64,000 nucleotides of DNA from Rhodobacteraceae bacterium HLUCCO07 (GCA_001314705.1 LJSU01000020.1:9592-73591); one strand, 5' to 3'. Shown: positions 25,891 to 35,297, counted from the stretch's first letter. The notes: generated by a model from the sequence alone, not told the origin. Made by a program: numbers and translations.

Positions 25891-26925
25891 TCACGCCTTG
25901 TGCGACCGGGTCGGGTCGGCGGCATCGTAGGCTTCGATGATGCGGGCCACGAGCGGGTGGCGCACCACGTCTTTCGACGTGAAGTAATTGAAGCTGATCC
26001 CGTCGATCCCCGTGAGCAGGGTTTCGGCATCCGACAACCCCGAGGGCACACCGCGTGGCAGGTCGATCTGGGTGCGGTCGCCGGTGATGACCATGCGCGA
26101 GCCTTCGCCAAGGCGGGTGAGGAACATCTTCATCTGCATGGTGGTGGCATTCTGCGCCTCGTCGAGCACCACGAAGGCATTGCTCAGCGTGCGCCCGCGC
26201 ATGAAGGCGAGCGGCGCGATCTCGATGCGCTTTTCCTCGATCAGCTTGGCCAGTTGCTTGCCGGGCAGGAAATCGTTGAGCGCGTCGTAGAGCGGCTGCA
26301 TGTAGGGGTCGACCTTGTCTTTCATGTCGCCGGGCAGGTAGCCCAGTTTCTCGCCCGCCTCGACGGCGGGGCGCGACAGGATGATGCGGTCGACATGACC
26401 CTCGACGAACATGTTCACGCCGACGGCGACGGCGAGATAGGTCTTGCCGGTGCCGGCCGGGCCGATGCCGAAGGCGAGCTCGTTGCCGAAGAGGCCTGTG
26501 ACATAGGTTTTCTGGGCGTCGGTGCGCGGCTCGACGGTTTTCTTGCGGGTCTTGATCTCGATCCGGCCGCCACGGAACATCTCGAGCTGGTCGCCGTCAT
26601 GGGAGCCGCCCGGGCTGTCCATCCGCAATTCGCGATCGACATCGCCCGCATCGACCCGCCGGCCCGATTCGAGCCTTTCGTAGAGCGTGCCCAGCACCGA
26701 GAGCGCCTCGGAGGTGGAGGCGTCATCGCCGATGACCACGATCTGGTTGCCGCGGCGCAGGATCTGCACCCCGAGCTTCTGTTCGATCTCGGCAAGGTTC
26801 CGGTCGTATTCGCCGCAAAGCTCGATCAAAAGGCGGTTGTCGGGAAATTCGGCGAGGCGTTCGCGCAGTGCGTCGGGATCGTCACCATCTGGCGATTGGG
26901 GCGGGGGCAGCACGTTGATGGCCAA
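25891..26925 (-). CDS. PhoH-family ATPase
   Basis: A 344-residue cytoplasmic P-loop ATPase. Walker A GPAGTGKT is at 155-162 and Walker B VVLDEAQN near 250; the surrounding PRTDAQKTYV and ITGDRTQIDLP blocks are diagnostic for PhoH. The N-terminal 120 residues form the KH-like extension seen in the PhoH/YbeZ group. The start is a TTG at 26925, chosen because AAGGAG lies six bases upstream and no ATG fits. YbeZ-type PhoH partners with YbeY in RNA metabolism, which agrees with the order here. A terminator of the preceding lipoprotein gene separates it from ompA-like genes. Confidence 0.92.
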   Translation of the reverse strand: MAINVLPPPQSPDGDDPDALRERLAEFPDNRLLIELCGEYDRNLAEIEQKLGVQILRRGNQIVVIGDDASTSEALSVLGTLYERLESGRRVDAGDVDRELRMDSPGGSHDGDQLEMFRGGRIEIKTRKKTVEPRTDAQKTYVTGLFGNELAFGIGPAGTGKTYLAVAVGVNMFVEGHVDRIILSRPAVEAGEKLGYLPGDMKDKVDPYMQPLYDALNDFLPGKQLAKLIEEKRIEIAPLAFMRGRTLSNAFVVLDEAQNATTMQMKMFLTRLGEGSRMVITGDRTQIDLPRGVPSGLSDAETLLTGIDGISFNYFTSKDVVRHPLVARIIEAYDAADPTRSHKA

Positions 26926-27032
26926 TCAGCTCTCCTTGATATGCGGTGCCGGGCAAGAAACCGTTCGGCGATGGTGCCAAGCGGCGCGGCGGTGCGCAAG
27001 TGCGGGCGGGCGAATGTCACGCGATTGATACC

Positions 27033-27064
27033 AAAACGGCCGCGCAGGTTTCCCCGCGCGGCCG
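27033..27064 (-). terminator. Intrinsic terminator after the small lipoprotein gene
   Basis: A nine-base perfect stem, CGGCCGCGC with GCGCGGCCG (27037-27045 and 27056-27064), is followed on the minus strand by TTTTGG. It lies 24 bp beyond the lipoprotein stop and upstream of phoH, so it separates the two transcription units. Confidence 0.8.
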
Positions 27065-27087
27065 GATGTCAGGCGTGTTCCCATATC

Positions 27088-27399
27088 TCAATTCGGATCC
27101 GGGATCTTGGAGCCACCCTTGAAGTCACCGGCGGTGTAGGTCGGCGGGGCGACGCCTGAGCAGACCGGCTTGCCGTATTTGTCCATCCGGCGGACCATGT
27201 AGCCTTCGAGCCCGTCATCGGCGATCCAGGTGTCACAGCCGGTCGGATCGACCCAGATTCCCCATTGCAGTTGTGACAGGTGTTTCTGGTCGACACCGCG
27301 GTCCACGGTCTTGTCGGCGGGATAGCCGCGCAGGCCTTCGTCACAGCCGGCCACGGCGAAAAGCGAAGCGCAGAGCGCCAGTTTCATTGCGAGTTTCAT
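27088..27399 (-). CDS. Small lipoprotein sharing a domain with the adjacent OmpA-like protein
   Basis: A 103-residue exported protein. Residues 1-18 form a signal peptide ending in the lipobox FAVAGC (Cys19, then Asp20). AAGGGG lies six bases before the ATG at 27399. The mature part contains a small domain with Cys55 and Cys80 and the pattern P-x-G-C-x2-W-x2-DDG-x-EGY-x-V...G-x-P-V-C. The same pattern, with the same 25-residue cysteine spacing, is present in the N-terminal region of the neighbouring OmpA-like protein (27413-28033), 13 bp upstream. A disulfide between the two cysteines in the periplasm is likely. I do not recognise the domain by name; duplication of a shared domain is inferred. 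Confidence 0.8.
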   Translation of the reverse strand: MKLAMKLALCASLFAVAGCDEGLRGYPADKTVDRGVDQKHLSQLQWGIWVDPTGCDTWIADDGLEGYMVRRMDKYGKPVCSGVAPPTYTAGDFKGGSKIPDPN

Positions 27400-27412
27400 G
27401 CGTGGCCCCTTG

Positions 27413-28033
27413 TCATTGGATGCACAGGATTTCGACGCGGCGATTCTTGGCCATGCCTGCCGCGGAGTTGTTCGGAGCGACCGGGCTGCGTTCGCCCATG
27501 CCGCGCACGTCGGCGATGCGAGCGCCCGTGCTTTGGGCGACTTTCGCGACGGAATTGGCGCGGTTGAGCGACAGGCGCATGTTGTATTCGTCCGAGGCCC
27601 GGCTGTCGGTATGTCCGACGATGGTATAGGCAAAGGCGCTCGAATCCCGGAAGAATTCGCGCAGCCGCTGCTGGCCCTTGTGGCTGATCCGGTAGCTGTC
27701 GGTCGCGAAATACTGGTCCGTGTTGAGAACGCCGCAGACATTGACCTCGCGGCAGACCGGAACACCTTGCCGGTTCACGTGATTCACGGCATAGCCTTCG
27801 GCGCCGTCATCCATGACCCAGGCCTCGCAGCCATCTGGCGTGATGGAAATGGTGGGAATATACTGTCCCTTGTCACGGCCCTGTTGCGAAGGCGTGTCGC
27901 GCCTGAACATCTCGGAGCCCATGCCATCGGCCCCTTGTGCGGCCACGTCGTTGGCCACGAGGATGGCGCCGAAGGCAGCAGCCGCAATACCACTGACCAC
28001 CCCGCGCGCCGTTTTCGAGAAAACTTTCGCCAC
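27413..28033 (-). CDS. OmpA-family envelope protein
   Basis: A 206-residue exported protein. I chose a GTG start at 28033 because AAGGGA lies eight bases upstream and the product then begins with a normal signal peptide (residues 1-32, cleavage after NDVAA). Residues about 60-100 hold the small Cys69/Cys94 domain shared with the next gene; Cys100 is extra. The C-terminal OmpA domain (105-206) has TIVGHTDSRASDEYNMRLSLNRA split motifs and NRRVEI, which bind peptidoglycan diaminopimelate in this family. It has no beta barrel. The role would be anchoring to the cell wall. It is followed by the lipoprotein and then a terminator. Confidence 0.85.
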   Translation of the reverse strand: MAKVFSKTARGVVSGIAAAAFGAILVANDVAAQGADGMGSEMFRRDTPSQQGRDKGQYIPTISITPDGCEAWVMDDGAEGYAVNHVNRQGVPVCREVNVCGVLNTDQYFATDSYRISHKGQQRLREFFRDSSAFAYTIVGHTDSRASDEYNMRLSLNRANSVAKVAQSTGARIADVRGMGERSPVAPNNSAAGMAKNRRVEILCIQ

Positions 28034-28245
28034 AGCTTCTGTCCCTTGATTTATGTTTCCCCCAATCGGACCCGAGGAATTGGCAGCACCTGCATGGTCC
28101 GTACGAAAATGTGTTTTCACTGTAACAGCTTCTGCGCGCTTGTGAAGAATTTTCAGGGGACGAGACCACCCGATCTTGTGCCCGCAAGGGGTGTTTCGTC
28201 CAATTCTGCGCCCGTTCGGCGGGGTGCTGTCGGAAAGCCGTCGGG

Positions 28246-29565
28246 TCAGGCGAGAACACCGGCCAGCGAGTTCGGCCCCGAGGAAACGATTCTCACCCGG
28301 CGAAGGTCACCCGGGCTGGCCGGGCAATCATCGACATGCACGGCATGGAGGTGGTCGGATTTGCCGACCATCTGGCCGGGCAGGCGACCGGGTTTCTCGA
28401 AGAGCACGCCCACGGTCTGGCCGACCATCGCATCCTGGCGGGCGCGTTGCTGGCGGGTGATGAGCGCCTGGAGCTCTTGCAGCCGCGCATCGGCCACATC
28501 GGGCGCGACCTGCGCACGTTCCGCCGCCGGGGTGCCGGGGCGGGGGGAATACTTGAAGCTGAACGCCTGCCCGTAGCCGACCCGTTCGATCAGGTCGAGC
28601 GTGTCGGCGAAATCCGCGTCGGTTTCCTCGGGAAAACCGACGATGAAATCGCCGGAAATCAGAATGTCGGGCCGGGCGGCGCGCAACCGGTCGATCAATG
28701 CAAGATAGCTGTCGCGGGTATGGGCGCGGTTCATCCGCTTGAGGATGCGGTCGGAGCCCGATTGAACCGGCAGGTGCAGGTAGGGCATCAGTTTCTCGCA
28801 TTCGCCATGCGCCGCGATCAGATCGTCGCTCATGTCGTTGGGATGCGAAGTGGTGAAGCGGATACGTTCCAGCCCATCAATGTCATTGAGCGCCCAGATC
28901 AGGCCGGCAAGGCCGGTCTCACCGTCAGGCCCCGCGCCGTGATAGGCGTTGACGTTCTGGCCCAGCAGGGTGATCTCGCGCACCCCGCGTTCGACGAGGT
29001 CACGCGCCTCGCTCAGGACGCGGTCGACCGGGCGAGAGACCTCGGCGCCGCGGGTGTAGGGCACGACGCAGAAGGCGCAGAACTTGTCACAGCCCTCCTG
29101 CACGGTGAGAAAGGCGGTGGGGCCGCGCGCGGCCTTGGGGCGCGATTTGAGTCGCTCGAACTTGTCCTCTTCGGGGAAATCGGTGTCGAGTGCCTTGTGT
29201 CCCGATCGCGCGCGCGCCTCCATCTCGGGCAGGCGGTGATAGGCCTGCGGGCCAACCACCAGGTCGACGAGCGGCTGGCGGCGCATGATCTCTTCGCCCT
29301 CGGCTTGCGCAACACAGCCGGCCACGCCGATCCTGAGGTCGGGATTGGCCGCCTTGAGCCCCTTGTAGCGGCCCAGCTCGGAATAGACCTTTTCCGCGGC
29401 CTTTTCGCGGATATGGCAGGTGTTGAGCAGGATCATGTCCGCGTCTTCGGGGGTGCGGGTTTCGACATAGCCCGACCCGCCCAGCGCCTCGGCCATGCGT
29501 TCGCTGTCATAGACATTCATCTGGCACCCGTAGGTCTTGATGAAAAGTTTCTTGGGGTCGGTCAT
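28246..29565 (-). CDS. miaB: tRNA-2-methylthio-N6-dimethylallyladenosine synthase
   Basis: MiaB is a radical-SAM methylthiotransferase that modifies A37 of tRNAs reading UNN codons. The 439-residue protein has the N-terminal cluster cysteines Cys14 (TYGCQMN), Cys50 ([10 protein letters not shown]) and Cys84 (AGCVAQ), and the radical-SAM C159-x3-C163-x2-C166 (GCDKFCAFC). The TRAM domain forms the C-terminal 65 residues. GAGGA precedes the ATG. In many alphaproteobacteria miaB directly precedes phoH; here the OmpA-like and lipoprotein genes lie between. Confidence 0.95.
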   Translation of the reverse strand: MTDPKKLFIKTYGCQMNVYDSERMAEALGGSGYVETRTPEDADMILLNTCHIREKAAEKVYSELGRYKGLKAANPDLRIGVAGCVAQAEGEEIMRRQPLVDLVVGPQAYHRLPEMEARARSGHKALDTDFPEEDKFERLKSRPKAARGPTAFLTVQEGCDKFCAFCVVPYTRGAEVSRPVDRVLSEARDLVERGVREITLLGQNVNAYHGAGPDGETGLAGLIWALNDIDGLERIRFTTSHPNDMSDDLIAAHGECEKLMPYLHLPVQSGSDRILKRMNRAHTRDSYLALIDRLRAARPDILISGDFIVGFPEETDADFADTLDLIERVGYGQAFSFKYSPRPGTPAAERAQVAPDVADARLQELQALITRQQRARQDAMVGQTVGVLFEKPGRLPGQMVGKSDHLHAVHVDDCPASPGDLRRVRIVSSGPNSLAGVLA

Positions 29566-29655
29566 GGGATCCTCGCGCGCGGGTTTCAGAGCGGTTGATT
29601 ACATCAGGTGCGGGGTGGCTTGCAATGCACCCCCATTTAACCGATTTTGCGCAGC

Positions 29656-30546
29656 ATGAACGAGATGACGGAACAGCGATATTATGCCGGTCTCGGCAAT
29701 TTCCTGGACCGGGGGAAAGCCGCCCTTGCCAAGGGGCCGGTGGCGCTTGTCTTTGCCGAGGACGAGGTCGAGCTTGACACCACCTTGCGCCATCATCAGC
29801 AGCTGGGGTTCAAGTCGGTGGTCTGCTTCATGCCCGACAGCTTCGCACTGCCCGCGGACCTCGTGCGCAGTGTGCATCGGGTCGGCTATGACATGACGGA
29901 GGAAGAGGCGCTGGAGCGGGCGGTGAACGCGGTGATCGGCGCGGCCGAGGGGCAATGGCTTTATTACTGTTTCAACGCGGAATACCTCTTTTACCCGTTC
30001 TGCGAGACCCGCACCATCGGCGAGATGCTTGCCTTTCACACCGAGGAGCGGCGCGACGCGATGCTGACCTTCGTGATCGACCTTTATGCAGGCGACCTGG
30101 AGGCGTATCCCGATGCGGTTTCGCTTGAGACGGCGTGTCTCGACAAGACCGGCTACTACGCGCTGGCCCGGCCCGACGCGGCCAATCACAATCACCCCAA
30201 GGAGCGCCAGCTCGATTTCTTCGGCGGGTTGCGCTGGCGGTTCGAGGAACACATTCCCGCCCCGCGCCGCAAGATCGACCGGGTCGCGATTTTCCGGGCG
30301 AAACCCGGGCTGTTGCTGCGCGACGATCACACCTTCACGGACGAGGAATACAACACCTATGCCTGTCCGTGGCACAACAACCTGACCGCCGCGATCGCGT
30401 CGTTTCGCACGGCAAAGGCGCTCAAGCGCAATCCCGGTTCGACCTTCGATATCGACACGTTCCGCTGGCACAACTCGACGCGGTTCGAATGGCATTCGCG
30501 ACAGTTGCTCGACCTGGGGCTGGTGGAGCCGGGTCAATGGTTCTGA
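29656..30546 (+). CDS. Conserved hypothetical protein, possible GT-A-fold glycosyltransferase
   Basis: About 296 residues. Starts at 29647 (TTG), 29656 or 29665 (ATG) are possible; I used 29656, without a strong ribosome site. The N-terminal part has VALVFAEDEVELDTTLRHHQ followed by a hydrophobic strand, which resembles the opening of family 2-like glycosyltransferases of the Glyco_tranf_2_4 type. No DxD motif is obvious. A tryptophan/histidine-rich C-terminal region (ACPWHNN...RWHNSTRFEWHSRQ) is distinctive. It is divergent from miaB and 75 bp upstream of aroA on the same strand. The function is unknown; the fold call is tentative. Confidence 0.7.
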   Translation: MNEMTEQRYYAGLGNFLDRGKAALAKGPVALVFAEDEVELDTTLRHHQQLGFKSVVCFMPDSFALPADLVRSVHRVGYDMTEEEALERAVNAVIGAAEGQWLYYCFNAEYLFYPFCETRTIGEMLAFHTEERRDAMLTFVIDLYAGDLEAYPDAVSLETACLDKTGYYALARPDAANHNHPKERQLDFFGGLRWRFEEHIPAPRRKIDRVAIFRAKPGLLLRDDHTFTDEEYNTYACPWHNNLTAAIASFRTAKALKRNPGSTFDIDTFRWHNSTRFEWHSRQLLDLGLVEPGQWF

Positions 30547-30621
30547 ACTGACCGGATCGACGATGGACGGGGCCGGGTGGCTGGGCTATCACGCTGGCAT
30601 CTTGGCGAAGGATGGTTCTCG

Positions 30622-31971
30622 ATGGCGTCACACGGCACCCCGATTCCGATGATCTCCAGCCCCTGTGGCGCGCTTGCGGGCGTGGCCGAGGTGCCCGGCG
30701 ACAAGTCGATCTCGCATCGTGCGCTGATCCTGGGCGCGATGTGCGTGGGCGAGACGGTGATTTCCGGCCTGCTGGAGGGCGAGGACGTGCTGGCCACGGC
30801 GCAGGCGATGCGGGATTTCGGGGCCGATGTCACGCGCGACGAGGGCGGCACGTGGCGCGTTCAGGGTGTGGGCGTGGGCGGGTTTGCCGAGCCGGCGAGC
30901 GTGATTGACTGCGGCAATGCCGGGACCGGTGTGCGGCTGATCATGGGGGCGATGGCGACGCAGCCGATCACCGCCTGTTTCACCGGCGATGCCAGCCTCG
31001 TGAGCCGACCGATGGCGCGGATCACCGATCCGCTGGCCTTGTTCGGCGCACGGGCGATGGGGCGCTCGGGCGGGCGGCTGCCGATGGTGATCGAGGGTGC
31101 GCGCGATCCGGTGCCGGTGCGGTACGAGGTGCCGGTGCCCTCGGCACAGGTGAAATCGGCGGCGCTGCTGGCCGGGCTTAACGCGCCGGGCCAGACCGTG
31201 GTGATCGAGCGCGAGGCAACGCGCGACCATACCGAGCGGATGCTCGAAGGGTTCGGCGCCGAGATCACCGTTGCGAATGAGGATGGCAAGCGGGTGATTA
31301 CCCTGACCGGGCAGCCCGAGCTTGCCCCGCAGGTCATCGCGGTGCCGCGTGATCCCTCGTCGGCGGCGTTTCCGGTCTGTGCGGCGCTGATCGTGCCGGG
31401 GTCGGATGTGCTCGTGCCGGGGATCGGGCTCAACCCCACCCGCGCGGGCCTGTTCGAGACGTTGCGCGAGATGGGCGCCGATCTGGCCTATGAGAACCCG
31501 CGCGAGGAGGGTGGCGAGCCTGTGGCCGATCTGCGCGCGCGCTATTCACCCGACATGAAGGGCATCGAGGTGCCGCCCGAACGCGCGGCGAGCATGATCG
31601 ACGAATACCCGATCCTTTCGGTGGTGGCCGCCAACGCGACCGGACAGACGGTGATGCGCGGGGTGAAGGAACTGCGCGTGAAGGAAAGCGACCGGATCGA
31701 GGCAATGGCGCGGGGCCTGCGCGCCAATGGCGTCGAGGTCGAGGACGGCGAGGATTGGTGGATCGTGACCGGGTGCGGCGCGGGTGGCGTGGCCGGTGGC
31801 GCGGAGGTCGAGACGTTCCTTGACCACCGGATCGCGATGGCGTTTCTCTGCCTCGGCATGGCGGCGGGCGCGCCTGTGCGGCTCGATGACGGGGCGCCGG
31901 TGGCCACGTCTTTTCCGGACTTCGAGCCGTTGATGGCGGGTCTGGGCGCCGATATCGGGCGGGATGTGTGA
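30622..31971 (+). CDS. aroA: 3-phosphoshikimate 1-carboxyvinyltransferase (EPSP synthase), class II-like
   Basis: AroA joins shikimate-3-phosphate and phosphoenolpyruvate in the sixth step of chorismate synthesis. The start at 30622 (MASHGTPIP) has AAGGA about ten bases upstream; the 449-residue protein is normal in size. It carries the four blocks used to define class II enzymes: GDKS (PGDKSISHR), SAQVK, RDHTE and NPTR, and it resembles Agrobacterium-type sequences throughout. At the position where the well-known Agrobacterium CP4 enzyme has Ala (NAATG), this one reads Gly (NAGTG). cmk follows 46 bp downstream. Confidence 0.94.
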   Translation: MASHGTPIPMISSPCGALAGVAEVPGDKSISHRALILGAMCVGETVISGLLEGEDVLATAQAMRDFGADVTRDEGGTWRVQGVGVGGFAEPASVIDCGNAGTGVRLIMGAMATQPITACFTGDASLVSRPMARITDPLALFGARAMGRSGGRLPMVIEGARDPVPVRYEVPVPSAQVKSAALLAGLNAPGQTVVIEREATRDHTERMLEGFGAEITVANEDGKRVITLTGQPELAPQVIAVPRDPSSAAFPVCAALIVPGSDVLVPGIGLNPTRAGLFETLREMGADLAYENPREEGGEPVADLRARYSPDMKGIEVPPERAASMIDEYPILSVVAANATGQTVMRGVKELRVKESDRIEAMARGLRANGVEVEDGEDWWIVTGCGAGGVAGGAEVETFLDHRIAMAFLCLGMAAGAPVRLDDGAPVATSFPDFEPLMAGLGADIGRDV

Positions 31972-32017
31972 TCGTGCCCCTGTCGCGGGATTGGACGAAG
32001 CCGGAAGGACCAACAGG

Positions 32018-32632
32018 ATGAGCTTCACAGTGGCGATCGACGGGCCGGCGGCGGCGGGCAAGGGAACGGTGTCGCGCGCGGTCGCGGCGCATTTCGGCTT
32101 TGCGCATCTCGATACCGGGCTGCTTTATCGCGCGGTGGGTGCGAAGGTTCTGGAAGGTGCGGACGCGGTCGAGGCGGCGCGGGCGCTGGTGGCCGACGAC
32201 CTCACAGGCGATCTGCGCGCACCCGGCGTGGCACAGGCCGCCAGCCGCGTCGCGGCAGAGCCGCAGGTGCGCGCGGCGCTGGTCGATTTCCAGCGCGCCT
32301 TTGCGGCCCGGGCCGGGGGCGCGGTTCTGGACGGGCGCGATATCGGTACCGTGATCTGCCCCGAGGCGCAGGCGAAGCTTTTCGTGACCGCGAGCGCCGA
32401 GGTGCGGGCCGGGCGTCGCTGGCGTGAGCTCTGCGAGGCGGGGCATGATGTGACGTTCGATGCGGTGCTGGCCGATGTGAAGGAGCGCGACGCACGCGAC
32501 AGCGAGCGCGCCACTGCGCCGCTCAGGCCCGCGGAGGATGCGGTGGTGATCGACACCTCGGAGATGAGCATCGACGAAGCGGTGGCCGCGGCGATCGCGG
32601 TGGTCGAAGAGAAACGGGGAGAGAGGGCATGA
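32018..32632 (+). CDS. cmk: Cytidylate kinase
   Basis: Cmk phosphorylates CMP and dCMP using ATP. The 204-residue protein has the P-loop GPAAAGKG (9-16), [10 protein letters not shown], and the conserved DGRDIGTVI and [13 protein letters not shown] blocks, where arginines bind the phosphates. AAGGA lies eight bases before the ATG at 32018. It is slightly shorter than most Cmk proteins, mainly in the NMP-binding insert. The aroA-cmk order is conserved in alphaproteobacteria, but rpsA, which usually follows, is replaced here by an aldo/keto reductase whose start overlaps the cmk stop by four bases. Confidence 0.94.
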   Translation: MSFTVAIDGPAAAGKGTVSRAVAAHFGFAHLDTGLLYRAVGAKVLEGADAVEAARALVADDLTGDLRAPGVAQAASRVAAEPQVRAALVDFQRAFAARAGGAVLDGRDIGTVICPEAQAKLFVTASAEVRAGRRWRELCEAGHDVTFDAVLADVKERDARDSERATAPLRPAEDAVVIDTSEMSIDEAVAAAIAVVEEKRGERA

Positions 32633-33627
32633 AGACAAGCAAGCTGGGCCGGAACGGGCCGGAGATCGCTGCCGTGGGCTATGGCGCGATGAGCTTTTCC
32701 GATTTCTACGGGCCGACGAACGAGGCGGCGTCACATGCCATTCTCGATGCGATGCGCGATTGGGGCGTGAACCATATCGACACTTCGAATGTCTATGGCA
32801 TGGGTCGGTCCGAGGAATGGATCGGCAGCTATTTCGCGCGCGACCCCGCCGCGAAGGATGATTTCGTGATCGCGACCAAGGCCGGGATCACCCGCGATTC
32901 GGATGGCAACCGCGTGTTCCGCAACGATCGGGCGCACCTGGAAGGCGAGCTGGACAAGAGCCTGAAGCGGATGGGGGTGGAGCGGGTCGATCTCTTTTAC
33001 GTCCATCGGCGCGATCCGGCGATGGAGATCGAAGCGGTGACCGAAGCCTTGGTCGAGATCATGAAAACCGGCAAGATCGGCGCGTTCGGGTTCTCCGAGA
33101 TCGCGCCCTCGTCGCTGCGCCGGGCGGCGGCAGTTCATCCGGTGGCGGCGGTGCAGTCGGAATATTCGCTGCAGACGCGGTCGCCGGAACTCGGGCTGGT
33201 GCAGGCCTGCGCCGAGCTGGGCACTGCACTGGTGGCGTTCTCGCCGGTGGGGCGGTCGTTGCTGACCGATCATCCGCTGTCGCGCGAGGCGATTGCCGGG
33301 GCCGCGTTCCTGGCCGGCAATGCACGGTTCCAGGAACCGAACCTTGGCTACAACCTGGCCGCGACCGACCGGTTCCGTGCGCTGGCCACCGAGATGGGCG
33401 AGCCGGCGGCGGCGCTGGCCAATGCGTGGCTTCTGGCGCAGGGGGAGCACGTGATCCCGATCCCCGGCACGCGGTCGGTGGAGCATCTGCGCGAATGCGT
33501 GCGCGGGGCCGAGATCGCGCTCACGGCGGATGACCTGCGCCGCATCGAAGAGGTGCTGCCGGTGGGCTGGTGCCATGGCGACCGCTATAACGAAAGCCAG
33601 TGGATCGGGCCAGAGCGGTATTGCTGA
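32629..33627 (+). CDS. Aldo/keto reductase
   Basis: A 332-residue NADPH-dependent oxidoreductase of the AKR superfamily (TIM barrel). The catalytic tetrad is Asp51, Tyr56 ([13 protein letters not shown]), Lys84 (IATKAGI) and His126 (FYVHRRD). The cofactor-binding C-terminal motif [15 protein letters not shown] is present. It most resembles the AKR11/13-like group of general stress reductases. Its start overlaps cmk as ATGA, implying translational coupling with a nucleotide kinase, with no obvious metabolic link. The CoA ligase gene converges with it, leaving 21 bp. Confidence 0.9.
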   Translation: MKTSKLGRNGPEIAAVGYGAMSFSDFYGPTNEAASHAILDAMRDWGVNHIDTSNVYGMGRSEEWIGSYFARDPAAKDDFVIATKAGITRDSDGNRVFRNDRAHLEGELDKSLKRMGVERVDLFYVHRRDPAMEIEAVTEALVEIMKTGKIGAFGFSEIAPSSLRRAAAVHPVAAVQSEYSLQTRSPELGLVQACAELGTALVAFSPVGRSLLTDHPLSREAIAGAAFLAGNARFQEPNLGYNLAATDRFRALATEMGEPAAALANAWLLAQGEHVIPIPGTRSVEHLRECVRGAEIALTADDLRRIEEVLPVGWCHGDRYNESQWIGPERYC

Positions 33628-33648
33628 GGCAAGGCCCGAAGCCCGGCC

Positions 33649-35211
33649 TCAGCCCTTGCCCGCCACCCGCTCGCGCAGCACGCGGCGCAGGATCTTGCCC
33701 GAGGCCGCCTTGGGTATGGCGTCGGTGATCTCGATCCGGCGAACTTGTTTGTAATGCGACAGCATCCCCTCGAGATGGGACTGGAGCGTTTCGAGCGTGG
33801 GGGTCTGCTTGCCCGCGGGCACGATGAAGGCCACGGGCAATTCGCCGGCCTCGGGGTCGGGCACGCCGATCACGCCCACGTCGGCCACATCGGGGTGGGT
33901 GATGAGCGCGGCCTCGAGCTCGGCCGGGGCGACCTGGAACCCCTTGTACTTGATCAGTTCCTTGAGGCGGTCGGTCACATACATGAACCCCTCGGCATCG
34001 AAGCGCACGATGTCGCCGGTGTGGAGCCATCCCTCGGGATCGAGTGTTTTGGCGGTGGCTTTCTCGTTCTTCCAGTAGCCTTTCATGACTTGCGGGCCGC
34101 GCACCCAGAGCTCGCCTTCCTCGCCCGTTTTCACGTCGCGGCCGGTAACCGGATCGACGACGCGACATTCGGTGTTGGGGATGGTCAGCCCCGAGGCGCC
34201 GGGGCGGGCGCGCTCGGGCGGGGTGGAGTGTGAGACGGGCGAAAGCTCGGTCATGCCGTAGCCCTGCGTCGTGGCGCAGGCAAGCCGTGCGGCGACCCGG
34301 TCGGTCACGTCCCCGCCCAATGGGGCCGCGCCGGAGTTGATCTGTTCGACACAGGAAAGATCGTATTCGGCCACCAGCGGATGCTTGGCCAGCGCGATCA
34401 TCACGGGGGGCACGACATACATCCGCCTTGTGCGGTGTTCCGATGAGAGCCGCAGGAACAGTTCGAGATCGAAACGCGGCATGGTGACAAGCCCGCCACC
34501 CGTCGCCAGCACCATGTTGGCGAGGCATTCGAGCCCGTAGATATGGAAGAAGGGCAGGAAGGCCACGGTCATCTCGCCCGGTGCGGTCGTGGCCGTGGCC
34601 ATGGTCTGGTCGATATTCGCGGCAAGGTTCCAATGGGTGAGCATCACGCCCTTGGGCAGGCCGGTCGTGCCCGAAGAATAGGGCAGGGCAAGAACATGAT
34701 CGCGAATGTCGACGGGGGTCTGCGCCTCTTGCGCCTCGCCCATAAGGTCGGAGAGCGAGAGCACGCCGGGGGCCTCGCCGATCACGGCGATTTCCTGAAC
34801 GTCGGTGCCTTGCACGGCCTCGCGTGCGGTGTCGAGGAATTGCGGGATGGTGATCAGCAGCGTGGCGCCGGAATCGGCCAGTTGGTGGCGCACCTCGTGC
34901 GCGGTGTAGGTGGGGTTGATCAGCGTGACCGTGCCGCCCGCCCACGCGATGCCATGAAAGGTGATGCAGTATTCGGGCAGGTTGGGCGCCATCAGGGCGA
35001 TCATCGCGCCTTGCCCCGTGCCGCGGGCGTTGAGCCCGCCCGCGAGCCGTTTCACCGCGTCGACAAAGCCGCCCACGGTGACGCTGCGCCCGGTCGGCCC
35101 GTCGATCAGAAGCGGGCGGTCGGGGTCGTCTCCCAGCCCCTCGAAGACGCGGGTGGTGATCGTGACTTCGCGCAGTTCGACCGGCGGATAAGGGCTTGTG
35201 ATGATGCTCAT
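33649..35211 (-). CDS. AMP-dependent acyl/aryl-CoA ligase, paralogue of the 963-2522 gene
   Basis: A 520-residue ANL-superfamily ligase from the ATG at 35211 (MSIITSPYP); the frame continues upstream but is not protein-like. The ATP motif YSSGTTGLPKG lies near 178-188, the hinge motif TDRLKELIKYKGFQ near 415-430, and the catalytic lysine in KAASGKILRR near 505-515. It aligns along its whole length with the ligase at 963-2522 and shares rare features such as NPTYTAHEV and FLPFFHIYGLE. The two probably came from a duplication and may accept different acids. It converges with the aldo/keto reductase gene. Confidence 0.87.
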   Translation of the reverse strand: MSIITSPYPPVELREVTITTRVFEGLGDDPDRPLLIDGPTGRSVTVGGFVDAVKRLAGGLNARGTGQGAMIALMAPNLPEYCITFHGIAWAGGTVTLINPTYTAHEVRHQLADSGATLLITIPQFLDTAREAVQGTDVQEIAVIGEAPGVLSLSDLMGEAQEAQTPVDIRDHVLALPYSSGTTGLPKGVMLTHWNLAANIDQTMATATTAPGEMTVAFLPFFHIYGLECLANMVLATGGGLVTMPRFDLELFLRLSSEHRTRRMYVVPPVMIALAKHPLVAEYDLSCVEQINSGAAPLGGDVTDRVAARLACATTQGYGMTELSPVSHSTPPERARPGASGLTIPNTECRVVDPVTGRDVKTGEEGELWVRGPQVMKGYWKNEKATAKTLDPEGWLHTGDIVRFDAEGFMYVTDRLKELIKYKGFQVAPAELEAALITHPDVADVGVIGVPDPEAGELPVAFIVPAGKQTPTLETLQSHLEGMLSHYKQVRRIEITDAIPKAASGKILRRVLRERVAGKG

Positions 35212-35297
35212 GTGATGGTGTCCTCCCACGGGCAGGCTAGGGCCGTGCGGGGCGGCTTGCCAAGCGGAACGCGCCGTCACTTGCGTGGTCGAGCGGA

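Noticed and set aside
25706-25894. A 62-codon frame between phoH and ybeY starting at a GTG that overlaps the phoH stop
   Set aside because: Composition is low in hydrophobic residues and rich in Gly, Pro and Arg, as expected of GC-rich spacer DNA; no domain or ribosome site supports a protein.
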